From NCBI GenBank assembly GCA_002256435.1, contig NKJC01000002.1, positions 539,996 to 603,995 of the forward strand: 64,000 nucleotides of DNA. The letters are read 5' to 3'. This DNA comes from Chitinophagaceae bacterium BSSC1. Lineage in GTDB: Bacteria; Bacteroidota; Bacteroidia; Chitinophagales; Chitinophagaceae. The translations under genes were made by a program, and so were the position numbers. The notes beneath the pieces were generated by a model. It ran no database searches. It saw only the letters and a list, made by a program, of their open reading frames with translations, and was not told where the DNA came from. Below, piece after piece: positions 16,767-25,600 of the stretch. The stretch's first letter is position 1, and every line of letters starts with the position of its first letter.

Positions 16767-18128
16767 TTACTTTTGTTTGAGCTCTCCATTTTGAATCATT
16801 CTGTAAATGGTTGACTTACCAACGTCCAATTTCTTAGCAACCATCAACACATCATTATCATATTTTTCCATAAAATGTTTGATGATTTTCAGCTCATATT
16901 CTCTCAAAGTATTATCTTCTGCCAAAAGAGAAGAAACACCACCCATTACTTCAACATTCAAGTCTTTTTCTTCTATGCTTGTGCCATCAGACATAACCGC
17001 AGCAAGCTCAATCAATGATTTTAACTCACGTACATTTCCTGGAAAAGAGTAAGACATTAGTTTCTGAAACGCGTCAGGGCTAATCTGTTTTACTTCAATC
17101 TTATTATCATTGCAAAATTCTTTCAGAAAATGCTTGGCTAATACAAGAATATCATTCCCTCTTTCCCTTAATGGCGGCATTTCAATAGGCAAACCCAATA
17201 ATCTATAATACAAGTCCTCTCTAAATTTCTTTTCTTTTACATCTTCTAACAAGTTGCGGTGGGTTGCAACAATCACCCTTACATCAATTGGTATTACAGC
17301 ATTACCTCCAATTCTAGTGATTTCCCTTTCTTGCAAAACACGTAATAGCTTGGCTTGCAACATAGCATCCATCTCTCCAATTTCATCCAAAAAGATTGTT
17401 CCTTTATTTGCCTCTTCAAATTTTCCAATTCTTTTTTCTACTGCACCAGTAAATGCTCCTTTTTCGTGACCAAACAATTCTGTTTCTAATAAATCGCGGG
17501 GAATAGCGGCTACATTAATGGCCACAAATGCATGTTTTTGTCTATTGGAATGATAATGAATGGCCTTAGCAACCATTTCCTTACCCGTTCCGGTTTCACC
17601 TGTAATAGAAATTGTAATATTGGTTAGTGTAGCTTTTTGAATAAGACCAAATACTTTTTTAATGGGTTCACTCTGTCCAATAATAGAATTGGAGAAATCA
17701 TAACTTTTTTTGAGTTCACTCTTGAGTGTAGCTACTTCTTTTCTTAGGTCTTTAATCTCCCTTAATCTGACCAACAAATTCCAAAGTCTATCGTTGGTAT
17801 CCTCATCTTTTACAATATAATCAAATGCACCAGTTTTCAATAAATTAACCGCTGTTGCTATATCTTCTTGACCAGAAATGATAATCACTTCTGTTTCAGG
17901 GCTTATTTCTTTAATCTTTTTTAGCACCTGATTCCCGTCCATTTCTGATAAAGAATAATCAAGCGTCACCACATCAGGCGATTCATACATGGCTTTTAGA
18001 AAATCCTTTTCATTCTCAAATTTAGTAACTTGATAATCAGGATTCAAGGAAAGATGATGCTCCAACATAGCACCATACCAACGATCATCTTCTAGAATAA
18101 ATATTTTCAACCCGTTTGCAGGTTTCAT
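16767..18128 (-). CDS. NtrC-family sigma-54-dependent response regulator
   Basis: The protein has a receiver domain (FILEDD; phospho-acceptor in VVTLDYSLSEMDG; invariant Lys in YIVKDED), an AAA+ domain and a C-terminal Fis-type helix-turn-helix (VAKKLDVGKSTIYRMI). The AAA+ domain has Walker A GETGTGKE, the GAFTGA loop that contacts sigma-54, and Walker B TIFLDEIGEMD with an R-finger region (FREDLYYRL). The open frame begins at 18158, but ATG at 18128 (MKPANGLKIFILEDD) puts the receiver at the usual distance from the N-terminus, so I chose it (453 residues). It should activate RpoN-dependent promoters once phosphorylated. It is first in the operon, ahead of H-NOX and the HNOBA hybrid kinase, its probable partners. 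Target promoters are unknown; nearby EPS genes are candidates. Confidence 0.92.
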   Translation of the reverse strand: MKPANGLKIFILEDDRWYGAMLEHHLSLNPDYQVTKFENEKDFLKAMYESPDVVTLDYSLSEMDGNQVLKKIKEISPETEVIIISGQEDIATAVNLLKTGAFDYIVKDEDTNDRLWNLLVRLREIKDLRKEVATLKSELKKSYDFSNSIIGQSEPIKKVFGLIQKATLTNITISITGETGTGKEMVAKAIHYHSNRQKHAFVAINVAAIPRDLLETELFGHEKGAFTGAVEKRIGKFEEANKGTIFLDEIGEMDAMLQAKLLRVLQEREITRIGGNAVIPIDVRVIVATHRNLLEDVKEKKFREDLYYRLLGLPIEMPPLRERGNDILVLAKHFLKEFCNDNKIEVKQISPDAFQKLMSYSFPGNVRELKSLIELAAVMSDGTSIEEKDLNVEVMGGVSSLLAEDNTLREYELKIIKHFMEKYDNDVLMVAKKLDVGKSTIYRMIQNGELKQK

Positions 18129-18465
18129 ATAGATGCATTTAAATGTCCAAGCAATCAACCATGGAAGTAAATACGATAGGCTAAATTACAACCTGTTTCA
18201 TTATTGGAAAATTTTTATTTTTTAGACAATTATTCAATTTTTCCATATTTGGGAATAAATTTCCAATATTAAAACAAACCAATCTTGGAAAAAGTCTAAA
18301 TAATTGATTATCAATTTAAAACATCAAATTTTGAATTTGGTATAGATTTTGTTTGTAGCTCCCCTTCTCTCAAATAAACTCAGCAAAGTTTCCACATCTT
18401 CACAACACTGAACCCTTGCAGCAATTCAAATAACTACCTTTACCCCTAACGCAAACGTATTTTCT
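18129..18465. promoter_or_regulatory. Divergent control region between the nitric oxide operon and EPS genes
   Basis: This stretch of over 300 bases has no gene and is rich in dyads. TTGGAA/TTCCAA elements occur near 18204, 18239, 18261 and 18285. TTTAGAC (18221-18227) and TTTTTCC pair with GGAAAAAGTCTAAA (18287-18300) as a large imperfect inverted repeat. AATTGAT-T-ATCAATT at 18302-18316 is a perfect dyad with a one-base centre, unlike the four-base spacer of FNR sites. On the plus strand TACCTTTA at 18435-18442 is a probable -7 element for the gene at 18466. On the minus strand GG (18192-18193) and GC (18180-18181), ten bases apart, form a weak sigma-54-like element upstream of the regulator gene. 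Binding roles are inferred. Confidence 0.4.
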
Positions 18466-19440
18466 ATGTTAAAAGTGGGTGTTTTTGGAGTGGGGCATTT
18501 GGGTAAATTCCATTTAAATAATTGGAAAGAAATTGAGGGAGTTAAATTGGTAGGTTTTTTTGATCCAAATAATGAAAATGCCAATCAAGTAATTGAACAA
18601 TATGGCCTCAAGCGATACATGGATGAAGAAAAACTCATGGACGCTTGCGATATTATTGATGTAATTACACCCACGGACCACCATTTTAATATTTGCATGC
18701 AGGCTGTAAGAAAAGGCAAACATGTTTTTGTAGAAAAACCTTTGGCGCATACAATCCAAGAAGGCAGAGACATAGTGAATATGGTCAGGGAAGCCAATAT
18801 TAAAATGCAAGTAGGACACGTGGAAAGGTTTAATCCAGCTTTCCTAGCTTTGAAAGACATGACATTAAACCCTATGTTTATTGAAGTGCATAGGCTTGCT
18901 CAATTTAATCCAAGGGGTACCGAGGTCAGTGTAATCCTTGACTTGATGATCCATGATATTGATATTATTTTAAGCCTTGTTAAGAGCGACGTAAAACATA
19001 TTTCTGCAAGTGGCGTAGCTGTTATGACAGATACCCCTGACATTGCCAATGTGCGTATTGAATTCAATAATGGATGCGTAGCTAATTTGACAAGTAGCAG
19101 AATTAGCATGAAAAAAATGCGGAAAATCAGACTCTTCCAACCCAATTCTTATATAGGTATTGACTTTCTAGAAAAAAAAGCAGAAATCATAAAACTAAAA
19201 CAACCAGAAGACACCAACGTGTTCTCTTTTGACATTGATACACATAATGGCAAGAAGACAATTGCCATAGCCAACCCTGTGATTGAACCACAAAATGCCA
19301 TTAAATTAGAACTGGAATCATTTGTGAACGCCATTGTAACAAATAGCCCTACCGTTGTTAGTGAACTAGACGGGTTCCTAGCAATGGAAGTAGCTCATCA
19401 GATTTTGGAAAAAATCAATAGTACCAGCATTCTGGTATAA
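18466..19440 (+). CDS. Gfo/Idh/MocA-family NAD(P)-dependent sugar oxidoreductase
   Basis: The 324-residue protein starts with a Rossmann fold (LKVGVFGVGHLGKFHLNNW, residues 2-20) and has the family signature HVFVEKPLAHTIQEG, including the EKP lysine, around residue 90. A C-terminal alpha/beta domain with VQVGHVERFNPAF and DLMIHDIDIILSL follows; the HD residues there are typical of the substrate pocket. Members oxidise or reduce sugars or nucleotide sugars. It lies 4 bases from a polyprenyl glycosylphosphotransferase gene, so a role in making a nucleotide sugar for EPS is likely. The short leader, with -7 element TACCTTTA ending 23 bases before the ATG, suggests a local promoter. Exact substrate unknown. 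Confidence 0.85.
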   Translation: MLKVGVFGVGHLGKFHLNNWKEIEGVKLVGFFDPNNENANQVIEQYGLKRYMDEEKLMDACDIIDVITPTDHHFNICMQAVRKGKHVFVEKPLAHTIQEGRDIVNMVREANIKMQVGHVERFNPAFLALKDMTLNPMFIEVHRLAQFNPRGTEVSVILDLMIHDIDIILSLVKSDVKHISASGVAVMTDTPDIANVRIEFNNGCVANLTSSRISMKKMRKIRLFQPNSYIGIDFLEKKAEIIKLKQPEDTNVFSFDIDTHNGKKTIAIANPVIEPQNAIKLELESFVNAIVTNSPTVVSELDGFLAMEVAHQILEKINSTSILV

Positions 19441-19444
19441 GTAG

Positions 19445-20833
19445 ATGCAAGTACAGTTTAAAAACAGCTTGCTTTATGCATGCTCAGATATTGTATTTAG
19501 TGCAATTGCATTAATATCATATACTTTATTGATAGTTGACCTACCATCTAATACGGGTTATCATTGGATGGTAAACACCAATCCTACTATTGTTATTTTA
19601 ATAATCTCCTTGGGTTGGTTGTTTTTTTTCCTTTTAATGGGTAGCTATCAAACTTCCATTTATAGAAAATCAAGACTCAATGAATTAACAGCTACCTTGA
19701 TTCAAACAGCTATTGGTGTTTGCTTAATGGTGGCTTTAAATATTATTGAAACCGAACCACAAGCCTGGCTTAGCTATATACTAATTCATTTTTGTTCCAT
19801 TTTTTTGGGTAGAGCCCTATTATTAGCAAAAGCAAAACAGGACATTGTTCAACATAAATTTTATTTCAACACCCTAATAATTGGCAATAACCCAACAGCC
19901 ATGGGTTGTTACAAGGAATTAATCAAAAATTTCCATTATCTAGGATTAAAACCCATTGGATACCTTCAAACACCTGAAGAATCAAAAAATGGATTGGGAA
20001 AGTATATTGATTGCCTTGGCAACACCAATGACCTACTTCATGTAATTGATGCAAATCAAATTGATCAAGTAATTATAGCACTAGATAAAAGGCAATACCA
20101 ATTAGCTGAATCACTTATTAACCTATTGATTGAAAAACCGGTTGATATTAAATTAGCCCCCAGCATGATTGACATTCTTTCAGGATCGGTTAAAACAAAC
20201 AATGTATTTGGTGCCACATTAATTGATTTACAAACCAATCTTCTTCCTTTTTGGCAACAGAATATTAAAAGGGTTTTTGACTTGGTTTTTGCATTGATCA
20301 ACTTAATGCTACTTAGTCCCCTACTATTACTAATTGCCATTGTTACAAAAATGGGCTCTAAAGGCCCCATTTTATATTCTCAAGAAAGGGTTGGGTTAAA
20401 GGGGAAGCCATTTACCATCTTTAAGTTTAGAAGTATGGAAACCGATGCAGAAAAAAATGGACCAGCACTTTCTGCCGACTTTGATCCAAGAATTACAAAA
20501 TGGGGTAAGTTCTTACGGAAGTGGCGACTAGATGAACTGCCACAACTTTGGAATATCTTAAAGGGAGACATGAGTTTTATTGGACCAAGACCTGAAAGAA
20601 GAATATATATTGATCAGATTTTACAAAATGCACCATACTATAGGTACCTGCTCAAAGTAAAGCCAGGACTAAGTTCCTGGGGGATGGTGCAATTTGGTTA
20701 TGCATCTACTGTACCAGAAATGATTGAAAGAATGAAATATGACCTTGTCTATATTGAGAACCTTTCTTTATTACTAGATTTCAAAATTATGATGCATACA
20801 TTACGCATTATCTTATCTGGAAAAGGCAAATAA
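19445..20833 (+). CDS. Exopolysaccharide polyprenyl glycosylphosphotransferase (WcaJ/WbaP type)
   Basis: The 462-residue protein has four to five N-terminal membrane helices (residues about 10-135), a CoA-binding-like Rossmann domain (NTLIIGNNPTAMGCYKEL) and a C-terminal sugar transferase domain. The last includes KRVFDLVFALINLMLLSPLLL, GPILYSQERVGLKGKPF, KFRSM, LRKWRLDELPQLWNILKGDMSFIGPRPER, and PGLSSWGMVQFGY. This is the complete architecture of enzymes that load the first sugar-1-phosphate on undecaprenyl phosphate. It is the second initiating transferase in the window; the other, at 6062-7279, has a pseudo-receiver instead of the membrane bundle. It is flanked by a Gfo/Idh oxidoreductase and a FemAB-like protein in one rightward operon. 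The donor sugar cannot be told. Confidence 0.9.
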   Translation: MQVQFKNSLLYACSDIVFSAIALISYTLLIVDLPSNTGYHWMVNTNPTIVILIISLGWLFFFLLMGSYQTSIYRKSRLNELTATLIQTAIGVCLMVALNIIETEPQAWLSYILIHFCSIFLGRALLLAKAKQDIVQHKFYFNTLIIGNNPTAMGCYKELIKNFHYLGLKPIGYLQTPEESKNGLGKYIDCLGNTNDLLHVIDANQIDQVIIALDKRQYQLAESLINLLIEKPVDIKLAPSMIDILSGSVKTNNVFGATLIDLQTNLLPFWQQNIKRVFDLVFALINLMLLSPLLLLIAIVTKMGSKGPILYSQERVGLKGKPFTIFKFRSMETDAEKNGPALSADFDPRITKWGKFLRKWRLDELPQLWNILKGDMSFIGPRPERRIYIDQILQNAPYYRYLLKVKPGLSSWGMVQFGYASTVPEMIERMKYDLVYIENLSLLLDFKIMMHTLRIILSGKGK

Positions 20834-20858
20834 TTATTTTGCCTTAATTTAGAATACC

Positions 20859-21779
20859 ATGCAAACAACCATTAACTTATGTGTTAGTCAAAGTATTGAC
20901 CCCGAAAAATGGAATAACTGTATTGCAAAAAATGTTAACGGACTCATCTATTCCCAATTTCAATATCTTAACTTACTAACAAACCATTGGTCCGCCATCA
21001 TTATTGGTGATTATGAAGCGGTAATACCACTTCCATGGAATTCTAAATGCGGTATCCGTTACTATCAGGCCATCCCTTTTATTCAGCAATTGGGCTTAAT
21101 AGGCGGAGTTGACAAAAGTCAAATTCCTCATATTATTGATTTGATTAAGAGATATGCTAAATATGGAGATTTATTTTTCAATTTTAGTAATACAGACCTA
21201 GCCAATGCTGTACCAACAATGGCAAAAACCAATCTGGTATTGGACCTACATCAAGATTATCATTCAATAGCAAAAAACTATAAAAAAGACCTTGCACACA
21301 ATTTAGAAAAGGCCAATAAACACCATCCCATTTATCAAGCAAATACCCATTTTTCAAAAACACTAGATGCTTATCAACAACAATATGGGAATAGATTTAA
21401 TTGGGTAAGTCCATCTGACTTTCAAAAACTAGCACAGGTTTTAGCATTTTATTTGTCAACAGACCAATGCCTAGTTAGGGAATTAATAGATCAGACAACT
21501 GAGGAATTATTGGCATCAGCCATTATACTAAATGACAATAAGCGGCTATATCTTTTAGTCAATGTAATTACACCCAAGGGTAGGCAAAAATCTTCCAATC
21601 ATTTATTGATAGACCAAATTATTCATGAATTTTCAGAATCCGATTTGTTGCTAGATTTGGAAGGATCTGAAATACCCGGGGTTAAGGATTTTTATATGAA
21701 CTACAACCCTATTGAACAACCTTACTTTCATTTTCATCACAATAGCTTAGTTTGGCCTTTCAATCTGCTTAAAAAATAA
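20859..21779 (+). CDS. FemAB/GNAT-like protein of the EPS operon
   Basis: The 306-residue protein resembles the FemAB-like, duplicated-GNAT acyltransferases found in Bacteroidota polysaccharide loci. It has an opening segment with WNNCIAKNVNGLIYSQFQYLNLLT, a first half ending in AIPFIQQLGLIGG, and a second half with YKKDLAHNLEKANKH and LLLDLEGSEIPGVKDFYMNYNP. The latter resembles the DFEGS(..)PG(..)FY.. pattern near the end of such proteins. No signal peptide or membrane helix is seen. It follows the glycosylphosphotransferase by 25 bases. The family may attach amino-acid or acyl groups to a glycan, but the reaction is unproven. Confidence 0.6.
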   Translation: MQTTINLCVSQSIDPEKWNNCIAKNVNGLIYSQFQYLNLLTNHWSAIIIGDYEAVIPLPWNSKCGIRYYQAIPFIQQLGLIGGVDKSQIPHIIDLIKRYAKYGDLFFNFSNTDLANAVPTMAKTNLVLDLHQDYHSIAKNYKKDLAHNLEKANKHHPIYQANTHFSKTLDAYQQQYGNRFNWVSPSDFQKLAQVLAFYLSTDQCLVRELIDQTTEELLASAIILNDNKRLYLLVNVITPKGRQKSSNHLLIDQIIHEFSESDLLLDLEGSEIPGVKDFYMNYNPIEQPYFHFHHNSLVWPFNLLKK

Positions 21780-21781
21780 AG

Positions 21782-22558
21782 CTATTTGTGTTGACCATAC
21801 AACCATTCAATCATAGGTTGATCAACATATGCACCCAACCAAGAAAAATGCCCAACAGTTGGATACATAGTTAGTCCAGGATTAGCTCCTGCCTTAAATA
21901 AAGCTGTGGCCATATTCATGGAAAGTTGTGGGTTTACAGCCCCGTCTTGTGCACCATGAAACATCCAAATAGGAATTTTAGAAAAGCTATTGACCATACT
22001 AGTATCACCCCCACCACAAACAGGTACTGCTGCTGCAAAAAGCTCAGGCGCCCTTGTAATGGCATCAAAAACGCCAAATCCACCCATTGATAAACCAGTT
22101 ATATAAATCCTATTAGGATCTACTGGCAGTTTTTGGATAGCATTCTTAATTAGCCCTAGCAAGAGCTCCATAGGTTTACTAGGATTGGGAAGTAATTGAA
22201 TATCGGTACTATTGGTTGTTCGCTTAAAATTTGACCACTGTTGACCTTCAGGGCACTGAGGAGCAATGACAATGGAAGGGTGTTGAAACATAAACTGATC
22301 GGTAGCAAACTGCATTGCTCCCCATTTTAACTGAGCTTCATTATCCTTTCCTCTCTCTCCAGATCCATGTAAGAAAATGACCAAGGGATATTTAGCCTTT
22401 GGATTTGCATCTGGAAATAATTGACGATACAACAAAGTATCGCCATTGGCATTTCCAAATTTCCCAGAACTAAATCTATTGGATTGTGCAGATAAATAGC
22501 TACAGCTAGCTACAAACATCAAAACACTTAGAAAGAATAAAAAGTTGGATTTTCTCAT
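21782..22558 (-). CDS. Lipoprotein alpha/beta-hydrolase (esterase/phospholipase-like)
   Basis: The open frame begins at 22624, but its first 22 codons overlap the terminator hairpin of the upstream gene (22574-22606). The ATG at 22558 (MRKSNFLFFLSVLMFVASC) is the better start, giving 258 residues and a lipoprotein signal with the lipid-bearing Cys19 in FVASC. The fold shows VIFLHGSGERGKD (oxyanion loop), the nucleophile serine in ITGLSMGGFG, an acidic residue in WMFHGAQDGAVNP, and the catalytic histidine in TVGHFSW. This matches dienelactone-hydrolase/PHB-depolymerase-type esterases anchored in the envelope. It follows the BNR-protein gene but has its own leader after a terminator. The substrate is unknown. 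Confidence 0.85.
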   Translation of the reverse strand: MRKSNFLFFLSVLMFVASCSYLSAQSNRFSSGKFGNANGDTLLYRQLFPDANPKAKYPLVIFLHGSGERGKDNEAQLKWGAMQFATDQFMFQHPSIVIAPQCPEGQQWSNFKRTTNSTDIQLLPNPSKPMELLLGLIKNAIQKLPVDPNRIYITGLSMGGFGVFDAITRAPELFAAAVPVCGGGDTSMVNSFSKIPIWMFHGAQDGAVNPQLSMNMATALFKAGANPGLTMYPTVGHFSWLGAYVDQPMIEWLYGQHK

Positions 22559-22573
22559 GGCGTAGGTTATAAA

Positions 22574-22606
22574 AAAAGGTTTCATGAAAATTACATGAAA
22601 CCTTTT
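22574..22606 (-). terminator. Intrinsic terminator after the BNR-repeat gene
   Basis: A 13-base perfect stem (AAAAGGTTTCATG / CATGAAACCTTTT) with a 7-base loop is followed on the minus strand by a run of T residues. It lies 21 bases after the stop of the 22628-25651 gene. It also shows that the next gene starts further downstream, at 22558. Confidence 0.9.
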
Positions 22607-22627
22607 AAAAAAGCAAATAATCAATTT

Positions 22628-25600
22628 CTATCGAATCATTTCAAATACTTGTTTTTGAATGAGCAAGAATTCCTTTTCCAACAAGCCAATGGCCCCTTCT
22701 TTAGCAGGAGACATGGGTTCAAAAGAAGTTGCAATTTCCATATACAAGTCACTTACTTTTCTTCTATATTTTAATTCATCATAGAAAATGGTCTGGCGTT
22801 TCAATTCCAAAATTTCATGACGCATACTGTCCAATCTTGCAGTCTTTTTAACTTGATCGGTAGACGGATTGGCTATTTTTTGCCAGCCCATTAGTGTTTT
22901 ATCCAAACTATCTACCAATACAGCCAAATTCTCATGCAATTGAAACATTCTAGTACTTTGGTTGTGCAATCTAGCCACATTAGCTGCGGAAAAGCCTTTG
23001 GCGTCATTGGGCAAAATATTGATTACTTGATCATATGATTTGCCATCTACTTTCATTACTACTTTATACTTGCCTGTTGGTACTTTGGGACCATACACAC
23101 TTGAATAAAACACCATAGATTGAGCTACAAATCCACCTTTAGCAACTTTTGGAGGATTGCTGGTTAATGGCCAATATACTTTGTTTAATCCCTTGTTATT
23201 GGTACCATTCAGGTCTTTGATCTTTTTGCCAGATGCGTCAAAAATTTCAAATTTGACAATATCATTACTTTTTTGTTTCAAGTAATAATTGAATGATGGC
23301 ATCAATGTTTTGCCAGCTTCTGTCCAACCTGCTATATTACTTCCAGTAGACGGAAGTTGGGGTGCAAAATCATAGGGAAAATCAGCTGGCTTAAAAAATA
23401 AATGTTCTTTCTCTGTATCGTTTTTAGCAAGGTCTCTTAGGGGCTGCAAATCATCTATAATATAAATGCCTCTACCATGTGTTGCTAGGACCAAATCGCC
23501 CGTTTTGGGATGAATCTTAATGTCTCTAACCAAATTATACCAAGGCATACCCTGGTATTTGCTACGCATAAATGTTTTCCCTGCATCAAGTGAAATAAAC
23601 AAACCTGTTTCTGTTCCTACAAACAGTAGGTTTTCATTTTGTAAATCTTCTCTTACTACGTGTGCAAAACCACTGAATTCAGTGGAACTAATTCTTTTCC
23701 AAGTATTACCACCGTCCAAACTCATAGCTATATAAGTTTGATGATCTCCATACATATGGTTATCAAAACTTGCATAGATGCGTTTGGGATTGAGTTTAGA
23801 AATTTCAATGCTACTTACCCAAGTTCCTTTGGGAATTCCCGCTTTCCAAACTTCAGCAGCTTTGTTGACCCAAGTCTTTCCACCATCATTTGTGAGCTGT
23901 AAGTTACCATCATCTGTTCCCACCCAAATCTGCATTTCATTATTGGGATTTTGTGTTACCGTAAAAATGGTACAATGGTTCTCAGCACTGGTATTATCTC
24001 CTGTAATACCGCCACTCTCTTCCGTTTTTTGTTTGGCCTTGTCATTGGTAGTCAGGTCTGGTGAAATTTTTGTCCAACTCCTACCCTCATCTTTAGACTG
24101 GTAGAGGTATTGATTGGCCATATACAAATTGAAAACAGGTTTTCCATTTGCCGTTTTTTTGGTAGAGGAGCCCGTTACTATGGTTGTATTCCAATTGAAT
24201 CGGTGTTCTTCATCACCCGCTTGCTTTTGAGGTTTAATAGAACTAGCCAACCCTGTTGTTAAATCAATTCTATTGGCATTTCCGCCTTGAGATTCAGCAA
24301 ATACTATTTTTGGGTTCAAAGGACTTGGTTGCACCCAGAATCCATCTCCACCGTTTAAATCAAACCAATTAGCACTACTAACACCTCCTGCTGAAGAGTT
24401 TGCAGCCATCCAAGAACCATTGTCCTGTAAACCGCCATAAACATGGTAAACAGGGTCATTATCCGTACTTACATGATAAAATTGACCAACGGGCAGGTTG
24501 TTGAGAAACTGCCAAGAAACGCCTTTATTTTGGCTAATATAAACACCTCCATCTGTTCCCAAATACATTTGATCTGTATTGGCTGGATTAATCCAAAGCG
24601 CGTGATGGTCCGCGTGAGGTGCTACACCACCAATGATGGTATTGGACCAAGAATATCCGCCGTCTTTGGAGTAGGCAAAATCAAAAGCAGGTCTATATAC
24701 ACGTTTAGGATCTTTTGGATCAAACACCAAAGTGCTAAAATAGAAAGGTCTTGCAGTAATATTTTCTGTTGCAGCTAATTTTTCCCAACTATTTCCTTCA
24801 TCTTTTGACAAGTATAATCCTGGGATTTTTGCTTCTACAATGGCTAAAACTTCCGCAGGTTTTGAAGGATTGATACTCAACACAATCCTACCTAAATTGC
24901 CTTCAGGTAAACCTTTTGAAATTTTTGTCCAAGTTTCCCCACCATCAGTAGATTTAAACATGCCACTGCCAGGGCCACCAGATTCAAACGCAAAGGGTTT
25001 TCTTCTAAATTGCCAAAAGCTGGCAATGATTATTTTAGGATTGGTAGGATGAATGGCAATATCGGCGCAGCCTGTTTCTTCATTAACATACAAAGCTTTT
25101 TTCCAAGTTTTGCCTGCATCAGTAGATTTATACAAGCCACGGTGTGTACTAGTACTCCAAAGTGGTCCGGGAGCCGCCACAAATAAAATTTTACTATCGG
25201 TTGGATCAATTAAAATCTTACTAATATGCTCGGTACTATCTAGTCCAATTTTCTGCCAGTTGGTTCCTCCATCTGTTGTTTTAAACAAGCCATCACCAAT
25301 AGACACACTATTGCGCATATTACTTTCCCCAGTACCAACATAGACTGTTCTAGGATTGGTTTTGTCAATGGCAATAGCACCAATACTTTGATTGTATTTA
25401 TCAAACACGGGACTAAAAGAAACACCTCCATTTTGGCTTTTCCATACACCACCACCAGCAGTTCCAACATAGAGGTTGAGTTGGTCACTTGTGATAATGC
25501 CCTCAATGGCAGAAATCCGTCCACTCATGGTAGATGGCCCCAAGGCTCTGGCCGATAGGGTTTGGAAATAGGAAGAATTTAAATTGGATTGACCAAAGGC

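Noticed and set aside
18302..18316. AATTGATTATCAATT as an FNR box of the NO operon
   Set aside because: FNR/CRP sites have four bases between TTGAT and ATCAA; here there is one. It is kept only as a generic dyad.
22559..22624. Extended esterase start
   Set aside because: It lies on the terminator hairpin of the upstream gene, and the lipoprotein signal begins at 22558.
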